The notes beneath the pieces were generated by a model, which did no database searches, was not told the DNA's origin, and worked only from the letters and a program-made list of their open reading frames with translations. A stretch of DNA of 64,000 nt from Phytophthora hibernalis. Its lineage: Eukaryota; Oomycota; Peronosporomycetes; Peronosporales; Peronosporaceae. Below, piece by piece: positions 1 through 7,661 of the stretch. The position numbers and the translations under genes were made by a program. Positions within the stretch are counted from its first letter, which is position 1; every line of letters starts with the position of its first letter. Location: contig JAAKBF010000294.1 in the NCBI GenBank assembly GCA_012656075.1, positions 120,958 through 184,957 of the forward strand. Reading direction: 5' to 3'.

Positions 1-2
1 AT

Positions 3-257
3 TGTGTGCGCTCGGTGCAGGGCTATGCGGGTCGCACGGAGGCTACGGAAGGTCCCACTCCCATGGAGATCTCGTCTGCCGAGTCGGCTCGTCCCCAGCG
101 GACCCAACGTGCGAGTGGTCGCTGCTTTGGTTATAACCAACTTGGTCATTTCCGTCGGAACTGTCCGACGAACCCGTGGAAGACAGGTCGTGGCAAGGCC
201 ACTCCGTTCCTCAACATGATCGAGTCTACGGGGTCGGAAAACGGCGACTCCCAGTAG
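3..257 (+). pseudogene. Gag C-terminal fragment with nucleocapsid zinc knuckle
   Basis: The end of a Gag polyprotein, entering from the left edge. It carries a proline/serine stretch (PTPMEISSAESARPQR) followed by a retroviral-type zinc knuckle that should read C-x2-C-x4-H-x4-C and bind element RNA for packaging. The second cysteine is replaced by tyrosine (CFGY...), whereas the sister copy near 53110 keeps all four ligands, so this knuckle is probably dead. The frame stops at 257, shortly before the protease frame takes over. Confidence 0.8.
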
Positions 258-871
258 GCGCGGGACGCCCTGCTGGGAGACTTCGCTCCTCTTCGAGGAC
301 GGTGGTTCCGCCACCTCCACCTCCGAAGGAGCAAGTCCCAGGGACGACACTGTTGTGTCTTTCCGTGGCCACCGCGCGGTCTAACCTCGTGGTCATCTCC
401 GCCAGCGTTAAAGGGTATGAAGAACCGTTGACCATCCTGATCGATTCGGGTGCGTCCTACAATTTCGCGTCGAAAGCCAGTGTGGCCAGAAACAGTGCAT
501 TGTGTGCTAGCGCTTTGGAAACTTCTAAGCATAATACAAGTGTATCTGTTCGCCTGGCGACTGGATCCATCGTGTCTACACGCAAGGTTCTTATATCTTT
601 AAACGTCAAGTTTGACGACTTCAACTCGGTCGAACCGTTCATTGTCCTGGACATGGATGATCGGTACGATCTTATCCTCGGCATGCCCTGGCTTGCTATG
701 CATGAGCCGTGGATAGATTGGAAAAGTCGCACCATTGGTGCTAGTCACAAGCCCCTCGTGGACAAAGCCCTGGTGGGTCATGTCCCCTCCTCTTTCCGAG
801 ACGGGATTGTGCACGAGCATCGTGTGCCACGCGGCGAACGGCAACTACGCAGGTACGTTGGAAGTACTTGA
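176..871 (+). pseudogene. Retroviral-type aspartic protease domain of Gypsy copy A
   Basis: Encodes the retropepsin-like protease that would cleave the element's polyprotein. The active-site motif IDSGASYNF (codon for the Asp at 443) sits in a typical hydrophobic context (LTILIDSGAS), and the later IVLDMDDRYDLILGMPWL segment matches the second half of the fold (hydrophobic strand, ILG, then W-L). The sister copy at 53296-53652 is closely similar. The frame stops at 871, and a frame change is needed to reach the downstream spacer. The upstream part of this frame overlaps Gag and may not be translated. Confidence 0.85.
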
Positions 872-1068
872 ACTGCCTTCGGCTTTGTCGACCGCGTGCC
901 CTACCTCTTCGAGAGCTCATGAGCCTTCGGTGGATGTGGGAGAATGGAAGAGGTCCCGTGTGTTGCTCATGATGAGACTCATGGTACTCTCGAGAACAAG
1001 AACGTCGTTCTATCCCCGGGGCAGATGACGTCCAAGGCGCCGGAGCTAAGGCTCGCGCAACCAAGAGG

Positions 1069-1322
1069 GGTCGAGCAGGGTCTCCCACTACGCAAAGCGT
1101 TGGAGCTGAGGCAGCCCACGCAAGACAAGTCGCTAGAGTCGGTGCTCGCGCAGACAAGTGTGGTCGAGAAGGGGCTCCCACTACGCAAGGCGTTGGAGCT
1201 GAGGCAGACCACGCAGGAAAAGCCGCTAGAACTGGGTCTCGCGCACAAGAAGGTGGTCGAGCGGAGGCTCCCACGAACGACGCTAAGGCTGGGTCAGCCA
1301 CGGCAAGACTATGTCAAGGCGT
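1069..1322 (+). repeat. 93-bp tandem repeat between protease and reverse transcriptase (2.7 units)
   Basis: Three successive units begin at GGTCGAG at 1069, 1162 and 1255, giving an exact 93-bp spacing, so each unit would encode 31 residues in any frame. In the open frame at 944-1324 the repeated peptide reads like VVEKGLPLRKALELRQ with a short variable part. The last unit is incomplete and diverged. The sister element has the same spacing (units at 54051 and 54144), so the array is an inherited trait of the family. Confidence 0.85.
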
Positions 1323-1344
1323 AGATCGCCGCGATGCGGGCCAC

Positions 1345-3090
1345 TTGGACAAGGCGGTTGCACCCAGGGTGCTAGACGTTCTCACGGGAGAACGCAAAGA
1401 AGGAGTGGACCTGGCTCCGCTACCTACGGTAGCAGAGCTACTCGGGCTCGAGGAGCTCTCATATGTCGAGTTTCTCGACTCGCTGAAGGCGGGCGAGCTT
1501 GAGGAGATGGTCCTTATCCACCGTGAACACGACTCGGTCGAGCTAAACACCTCTTCGGTCATGGACCCTGATGTGCTGGAAGACGAGAGGGCCTCTTCGA
1601 AGCAGAAGCGGTATGGCGCGGCCATCTTGAAGGATCCGTCGGACCCGTACTACCCTCTCTTGAAGGAGTTTTCGGACGTCGTCAGCGACAATCCACCGTC
1701 GGTGTTACCTCCGGATCGAGGTGTCCGACACGAAATCGACTTGGTGCCAGGCACTAAGTACTGCACTACGCGCCAATGGCCACTGCCGAAGGAGCAAGTC
1801 GATGTGATCGACGCCTACTTCACAGCGAAGTATGCCGCGGGCATGGTGCGCGAGTCGAAGTCGCCGCATTCGTCGCCGACGTTTTGCGTTCGCAAACCCA
1901 ACGGGAAGTGGCGCATGGTGCACGCGTTCAACAAGCTGAAGTCGGCCACCATCCCGGCGTCCACGCCGATCCCTCGAAAGGATGTGTTGCAGGATGCACC
2001 ATCTTCAGCGCGCTCGACATGGTCGATGGCTACTATCAGCTGCTGATGCGTGAGTCGGACATTCCGCTCACAGCGGTTAGTACCCCGAGCGGGATGCTAT
2101 GGGAATGGCTGGTGATGCCCCAAGGGCAATCAAATGCACCAGCCACGTTCAATAGACTGGTGACCCAGCTCTTCCGGCCGATGCGGCAGTTTGTACAGAC
2201 GTACTTCGATGACATTTTCGTGCACAGCCGCGCTGCGGAAGGCGAGACGGCTGTCAAGGTGCACGTCGAGCACCTCCGCGAGGTGTTGACGTGCATGCGC
2301 GAGAATCACTTGTATGCCAACATCAACAAGTGCATCTTCGGCGCCGAAGAGATTCCCTTCTTGGGATGTTTCCTTGGCAAGGACGGTGTCCGCGCGGACC
2401 CTGAGAAGGTATGCGCGATCGCACAGTGGCCGGTACCGGTGTCCCAAAAGGATTTGCGCAAGTGTTTCGGCCTCGCCAACTACTTGCACAAGTACAGCGC
2501 CAACTATGCGGAGATGGCACGCCCGCTGACGAATCTTCTGAAGAAGGAGGCGGACTGATCGTGGACCGACGAGGCTCAGCAGGCTTTTGAAGCGATCAAA
2601 AGCAGTCTGCAGAGCGCTCCGATTTTGGCGTTGCCAGACGACAGTCGTCCCTTCAGCGTGGTGTGCGACGCATCCGACTTTGCCATAGGCTGTGCCCTGT
2701 TGCAGGTCGATGCCGATGGCAGAGAGCGGGTGGTCTCTTTCCAGTCGCGCCAGATTAAGGCGGCTGAAAACAACTACCCTGTCCATGACAAGGAGCTTCT
2801 CGCGATGAAGTACGCGCTTGTGAAGTTTCGGGTGCACCTGCTCGGCAGCAAACCCTTTGTGATCTACACAGATCATGCGTCCTTGCGGACTGCGACGTCG
2901 TCGCCCCACCTCTCCCAGCGCATGGCGAGGTGGCTCTCGTTTGTCGCCCCACCTCTCCCAGCGCATGGCGAGGTCGCCCCACCTCTCCCAGCGCATGGCG
3001 AGGTCTCGTTCGTCGCCGAGTACAACTTCACCGTGCAGTATAAGCCGGGTAAGCAGAATGTCCTCGCGGACGCGCTCTCGACGACCGGAC
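1345..3090 (+). pseudogene. Reverse transcriptase and RNase H of Gypsy copy A, frame-broken
   Basis: Copies element RNA into DNA. The first part, 1345-2000, carries the N-terminal RT region (HEIDLVPG, KPNGKWRMVHAFNKLK). The frame then changes, and 1990-2558 carries the RT core: FSALDMVDGYYQL, LVMPQGQSNAPATFNRL, and the catalytic YFDD box at about 2204 in the form seen across Ty3/Gypsy RTs. A TGA at 2556 replaces the TGG (Trp) kept in the sister copy. RNase H follows (VVCDASDFAIGCALLQ, then YTDHASLRT) until the tandem duplication at 2901-3004 shifts the frame again. At least two frameshifts and one stop: non-functional. Confidence 0.92.
2901..3004 (+). repeat. Triplicated 31-bp motif inside RNase H
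   Basis: The 31-bp string that begins TCGCCCCACCTCTCCCAGCG occurs at 2901-2931, 2944-2974 and 2974-3004, while the sister element has it once (near 55765). It encodes the SPHLSQRMARW part of the RNase H/connection region. The insertion breaks the RNase H frame and must postdate the split of the two copies. The pattern fits replication slippage or template switching during reverse transcription. Confidence 0.9.
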
Positions 3091-4128
3091 TACGAGCTGG
3101 CGCACGTTGCGTACCTCGAGTCTCCGCTCCACGAGCTGCTATGCGAGGTGTATGCTGACGACGATGACCTTGCAGATCTGGTCACGGCGTTGAAGGCGCC
3201 TGAGAAGGCAGTGAAGCTCACTGCTCGGCAGCGATCACGGCTGCACCGCTATTCGATGGGCGATGGCCTACTCTACTACCAAGTCGATGACGGGCAGGAA
3301 TCTCGTCTTGTCGTTCCCAACGACGAAGATTTGCGCCATCGTCTCCTCTATGAGGCACATGACACTCCGCTAAGCGGTCACCTCGGTCGCGAGAAGACGT
3401 ACACGTCGGTGGCCCGTCACTTTTGGTGCCCTCACATGTACAAGTGGGTGCGCACGTACGTGCAAACGTGTCAGCGTCTGAAGCTCGCTCCCTCGTCGTC
3501 CGCTCCTTTGATGAGTTTGCCGGTACCGGCGGATTGTTGGCGCTCGGTGAGCATGGACTTCATCTTTGAGCTTCCGGCAGATACGCATTCTGGTGTCTTC
3601 GTCTGCCGTCTGAGCAAGATGGTACGGTTGGTCGCGGTGAAGAAGAGCGTGACAGCGCCGCAGGCGGCTCAGCTCTTTGTCGATAATGTCTTTCGACACC
3701 ATGGCCTCCCGGAGGCGTTCGTAAGCGATCGGGATCCCCGCTTCGTGTCACACTTCTGGACACACTTGTTCCGCCTTCTCGGTACGAGACTGGATATGTC
3801 CACGGCGGATCATCCGCAGACGGACGGTCAAACCGAGCGGGTGAACCGCGTGTTGGAAGACGTGCTGCGCAGCGTCTGCGCCGAAGAACCCACGAAGTGG
3901 AGCACGTTGCTGCCTCAAGTGGAGTTTGTACTCAACAATGCGGTGCATGCGTCGACGGGTTTCACCCCATTCTACGTTAACGGGCTCCGCGTACGCCGTT
4001 GTCGTTGCCTCCGGCTTCAAATTTGGGTGAGGGAGAGGCTGTCGCCGAGGATCCCCGTGGCCTCAAAGGTCTTTGCTCGTCCGTCAAACGGAACCTGCTC
4101 ACGTTCATTAAGACATGAGAGACGGTAA
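3070..4128 (+). pseudogene. Integrase domain of Gypsy copy A
   Basis: Would insert the cDNA into the host genome. After the RNase H tail (RRPDYELAHVAYLE) comes an N-terminal zinc-binding-like region (HDTPLSGHLGREKT...WCPHMYKWVRTYVQTC) in which the usual second C-x2-C pair is reduced to one Cys. The DDE core is readable: the first Asp in SVSMDFIFELP, the second in FVSDRDPRF, and the Glu in HPQTDGQTERVNR, followed by the usual LPQVEFVLNNAVH...GFTPFYVNG. The frame is lost near 4000-4128, so the link to the chromodomain requires a frame change. Confidence 0.9.
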
Positions 4129-4306
4129 GACAGCGCGTCCGAGATGCTATGGTGGTGGCACAAGACACACAGAAAGAAAACAGTGATCGCCAGGGGCGTA
4201 AGAACACATAGGTGTTTGTATTAGGGGACCATGTCCTCTTAAACGCGAAGAATCTTCCTATGCAGGCGGTCACCGCTGTGGGCAGCACGAAGCTCGTCCT
4301 CGGTTT

Positions 4307-5182
4307 GTGGGGCCGTTCACGGTCATTGGGGCTCACGGCAACGCGTACACGTTGGACTTGCCGTCGGCTATGGCCACGCACCCGACGTTCTACGTGGGCT
4401 TGCTCAAGCCGTACCGCCCGGCGGAGGTGGCTGCTGAGGCGGGTGACTCGTCGAGTCCGACGAATTCGAGTACTGCCGAACGGAATTCGCCATCATCTGC
4501 ATCACGTCGGCCTGAGTCAGAGCTGGAGCAGCCGGTGGTGCCACCACGGCCGCAGGGGCACGGTTCTCCAACTCCGCCACGCAGTTGTAGGGCTGGAGAA
4601 TCCAACCGAGATGCTCTTCGAGAGCGGAGTGATCATTCCGAAGCGCCTGTTGGGCCTCCGCGTTACTGTGGTCCAGCTGAGACAGACCCCGGTTCAGCTG
4701 GACGAACTGATCTTGCAGATCACGCGTTACACGCCCGAGACGATCCAGGTCCTGATGGACGTTCCGATCAGAGGCCAACGCCGCTTCGACGCTCGGCACG
4801 CGTCCGCGCAGGGACGCAAGGTCCACCCGCTGCGCCTCCAGGAGCCGCTGGTAGCCCTCAACCGCGTTCAGAAGAGACCCACGAGTTGACAGGACGTCAG
4901 TCGCAGAGGCGTACGACGCCATCGAGCGATGCGGAGCATCATGGTCGATTGACGCGTCCGTTGCGTCATCCGCCCCCATTGATCGGAAACGAGGGCGCTC
5001 TCAACTTCCACGTTGAGAAGCTACTGAAGCGCCGCGGGCGTATCGGCCACTACCAGTATCTGGTGAAGTGGCGCGGCTATCCCGAGGGTCAGAGCACATG
5101 GGAGTCCGGTAGCCGCCTCTCGGAGGATTGCGCCGATGTCGTTGACGCTTACGAGCGCTCCCACGGAGCCGGTCGGCGTTAA
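4307..5182 (+). pseudogene. Integrase C-terminal linker and chromodomain of Gypsy copy A
   Basis: The start matches the end of the integrase GPY/F-type module (FTVIGAHGNAYTLDLPSAMATHPTFYVGLLKPY). A long Pro/Ser/Arg-rich linker of about 185 residues follows, then a chromodomain near the C terminus (NFHVEKLLKRRGRIGHYQYLVKWRGY in two halves, ending with STWESGSRL). Chromodomains of this type direct insertion to chromatin carrying histone marks. The stop at 5180-5182 ends pol. The linker is poorly conserved in sense between the two copies, while its antisense strand is well conserved (see the antisense entries). Confidence 0.88.
4404..4979 (-). CDS. Antisense coiled-coil protein in the integrase-chromodomain linker (copy A)
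   Basis: An open minus-strand frame of 191 residues starting with ATG at 4979. It has a leucine-rich heptad pattern over roughly residues 30-140 (LLEAQRVDLASLRG, LDRLGRVTRDLQDQFVQL), then an Ala/Pro stretch and the block DVMQMMANSVRQYSNSSDS. The sister element encodes the same layout antisense at 57047-57676, with matching QRLLE-Q-D, LRG, GW, LE-RA, DVMQMM and NSSDS blocks, although the DNA has diverged. The same frame is open upstream from 5471 apart from one TGA at 5001, so it could be the continuation of the upstream antisense gene. It could also be an accident of sense codon bias. Function unknown. Confidence 0.45.
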   Translation of the reverse strand: MGADDATDASIDHDAPHRSMASYASATDVLSTRGSLLNAVEGYQRLLEAQRVDLASLRGRVPSVEAALASDRNVHQDLDRLGRVTRDLQDQFVQLNRGLSQLDHSNAEAQQALRNDHSALEEHLGWILQPYNCVAELENRAPAAVVAPPAAPALTQADVMQMMANSVRQYSNSSDSTSHPPQQPPPPGGTA

Positions 5183-6558
5183 CCGGTCCGTGAACACTTC
5201 GAGGTTCTATCGGCTGGGACTGCCATGACTTCTCTATCTTCTGCACCACCTCCTCGAGGATCACCCCGGCGTGGGAATATTGCGGTCGAAGTGCCGCTTG
5301 TGCCACTGGTCGTCGACAATCATCTTCGCCATGCGAAAGCGAAGACGCCGATGGGCCAGCCAATCGATTCGATAAGGCGAGGCCAAGAACTCTACCCCAT
5401 GTGGTGGAGCCACGCCCTGAAGTCGGTCTCGTTGAACTGTCGGGCTCGGCGAGCAGCACGACCGGACACACGTCGATAGTGAGAGACGGTCCGGCCAGGC
5501 GCGCGACTCAGTCGCAGGTACCCGCGGTACTCAGGGACGGACCAATATCGCAATACGAGCAGCTGTTCTCGCGTGCGGGGAGACGTGGTCTCGTGTTCGC
5601 GCTTGGAGTCGCGGTGCTGCTCGGCAGCTACTTGGCCGGCGCGGGCTCGGTCGGCGAGGTGCTGCCGGTTGTCGGACCGGAGCATCTCTGCCGGCACTTC
5701 TTCGCCCTCCACGACGTTCGTAATGACTTGGGTCTCCCGCTCGGGGTCCGCGCGGTCTCGTGCTCTGCCTTCTCGCGCTCTGCGCTCCGCGCAACGGCAG
5801 CGGTGCTGCGAGGAGTGGCAGGGCTCCCGGGATGCAAGGCGCGTTGCTGCTCCGTGAGCGGTGGGGGCTTGTTGGGGTCGTAGACATCTCCCTGCTCGTG
5901 GTCGTCCTCTTCAAGCTCGGACTCACCGTAGTCGACTTCGTCGGAACAGTTATCCGGAGAATAGTGCTCGGCACAACCTCCATGTCCGTGGCGGACGGCT
6001 CCTCGGAAGTTTCCGCGTGCTTAGACCCCACACCAGGCTTTTGCGAGTCGTCGTGGTCTCCCAGATCTTTTGGATCAGCGACCGGCTCCTCTGGAGCTTC
6101 TTCCATCGGGTTCGGCGGCGGTTGCTTGTCGCTCGCTCCAGGTTGACGTCCTCATCGCCAGTGATGAGCCTAGGGTTCGTGACGTCGGCGTCCGATTAGC
6201 TGTGGTTGCTGGCGTCTTCGTGTGGGCCGGGCAGTTGAACTGCATTGCGCTTTCTGGATCGGGCTCGGGTCTGGGGCGGCTGTGGCGAATCTCCGGGCAT
6301 CTTAGAAGCGGCCTTCTGCTTCTTTCCGGCGGGGTCTTCTTCGGCTTGGTAGCGGCGGCGCTGGGCGCCTTGGCTTCGTGAGTCTTTCCCATCCGGGAGT
6401 GGTGGAGCGTGCCCGTGGGGCATCGGTGATCTTGGGCGTGGCTTCTGGAATGAGGTGTCGCCTTCTCCGTCGCTGGATTCCCCTTGGGACAGGTGCTTCC
6501 CGTTTGGGTGTGGGAGGGTGTAATGGGGCCACGCTGGCCGACACCGTTTGCCGTGCAA
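5180..6558 (-). pseudogene. Conserved antisense gene between chromodomain and 3' LTR (copy A)
   Basis: No sense gene fills this stretch, but the minus strand encodes, with several frame breaks, a protein also encoded antisense in the sister element. Order from the LTR inward: a start in the LTR/PPT border (WPHYTLPHPNGKHL), a basic segment (RARSRKR..V.LPG), an acidic, disordered region ending SDEVDYGES, a Pro-rich block (LTEQQRALHPGSPATPR), a globular-looking part (REQLLVLRYWSVPEYRGYLR, later WLHHMG), then SPYRIDWLAHRRLRFRMAK and VVQKIEKSWQSQP. Matches to the sister copy are conservative (D/E, I/V, K/R). A promoter on the minus strand of the 3' LTR would be needed. I do not recognise the family. 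Confidence 0.6.
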
Positions 6559-6948
6559 AAGAACTTATGAATGGGGAGACCCAATGTTCTTCCGTGTGGT
6601 CCACACAAGCCCGCCTAAGTACGAGTACATGCCCCACATAAGTTGGTGTGTGACACCCGGCTCCCGGATAAGTACGATTGTGTATTTTACACTAGATACG
6701 AATCGGACTTAAGGTAGACGGTTGATGGAGAGCCATCCATTTGGAGTACAGAAGTTTAGTATGCAGATAGTTAACAGTAGTTAGAACCTTACAAGTGAGA
6801 TTAATACAGTCAGTTTAACTTTAACCCGGAAGTTCGCACGTCGTTTGGTACTCGGTACCCGGAAACGACTGGAAGGCCAGCTTACAACAGAGACGCCAGG
6901 CGTCTGTTGTGGTTACGCGTTAACGCTTCCTCTAAGGCAAAGGTGCGT
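6519..6948 (+). repeat. 3' LTR of Gypsy copy A
   Basis: Begins TGTAATGGGGCCAC directly after a purine tract (GTGTGGGAGGG), as expected for the polypurine primer of plus-strand synthesis. The same junction occurs at 59464 in copy B. Shared blocks include TTTAGTATGCAGATAGTTA, GTTTAACT-TAACCCGGAAGTTCG and the terminal GTTAACGCTTCCTCTAA-GC-AAGGTGCGT; similarity to copy B ends at 6948. The 5' half has diverged strongly while the 3' half is better kept. The right boundary is inferred from loss of similarity only. Confidence 0.75.
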
Positions 6949-7661
6949 GTGACTCCCGTCACATCAGTTGCTCCCTTCTCCTTCGCCTCCTCGCGCACGA
7001 TTTCAGTTGTCCCCTTCTCCTTCGTCCCCTTCGCCTCCTCGGGCACCATTTCAGTTGTCCCCTTCGCCTCCTCGCCGAATTTCGTTGGCGTGCTCACGCG
7101 CGCCTTCTTCGTTCCCGTTCCGGACTTCATTGGTGTACAGCTGGCACTAACCTTCTTCGCCGAACTCGGCATCTTGTTCCCCCTTTGGGTCTCGATCTGG
7201 GCTTTGTGGACGTACGGCCGGCGTTCGCCCCTTTCTTCGGCATCCTTGCTGCTTCTCTCCCGGTCCAGAAACCAAAATGGGAGGCGAGGGCGGATCGTAC
7301 TTAATCGATTTTTAAGATCTCGCAAATATTCGAGTTCGACTGAGAATTTTTGTTAAGTAAAGTCGTAAGTATAGTCGTATAAAATACAAAGCAACACAAA
7401 AAGCGAATATGTTGCTCTCATCCCGATGTCGTCGTGTTTTAGTAATGTTGTAGTAACGACTCCGACGATTTCGTGGGCGATGATGGTTTTACGTCGCACA
7501 CACAAACCACTAGCTACCTGTAGCGAGGGTCACTTGTCTGACAGACCTGAGGAGGGTCCTTGCCTCGCGCTGCTCGTTGTTATTATCTACTCTTTCTTTG
7601 ATTTTCGGGGGTTCCACACTGCTCCAGTGCTCAGTGACACTGGACTAGTTGCTCGCTTTCT
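6949..7661. other. Interval between Gypsy LTR and kinase gene; pyrimidine-rich short repeats
   Basis: About 700 bp with no convincing gene. From 6960 to 7080 there is a CT-rich imperfect tandem array built on CCTTCTCCTTCGCCTCCTCG. On the minus strand it reads as a Lys/Glu/Thr-rich peptide whose first part is LTR-derived, so I do not call it. From 7300 onward the sequence is AT-rich and then becomes the 3' flank of the kinase. Confidence 0.6.

Larger units (their letters stand above)
1..6948 (+). mobile_element. Ty3/Gypsy chromodomain retrotransposon, copy A (5' truncated by window edge)
   Basis: Remains of one LTR retrotransposon read left to right: nucleocapsid zinc knuckle, aspartic protease, a 93-bp tandem-repeat spacer, reverse transcriptase, RNase H, integrase, chromodomain, a post-pol region with a conserved antisense frame, then a 3' LTR. 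This domain order is that of Ty3/Gypsy chromoviruses. The 5' LTR and most of gag lie left of the window. The coding frame is broken by several frameshifts, a TGG-to-TGA stop at 2556 and an internal duplication in RNase H, so the copy cannot act on its own. A diverged sister copy in the same orientation lies at about 52130-59858, and comparing the two defines most of the breaks. Confidence 0.93.

Noticed and set aside
741..1301. A 186-codon minus-strand frame opposite the 93-bp repeats
   Set aside because: Its periodic composition (Ala/Arg-rich repeats) follows from the sense repeats; unlike the 3' antisense gene it has no counterpart in the sister copy.
2130..2996. A 288-codon minus-strand frame opposite reverse transcriptase
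   Set aside because: A shadow of the GC-biased RT codons; the sister copy shows no conserved antisense protein there.
6882..7325. A Lys/Glu-rich minus-strand frame across the LTR end
   Set aside because: Half is LTR sequence and half a CT-rich simple repeat read in reverse; the apparent repeats come from the low-complexity DNA.
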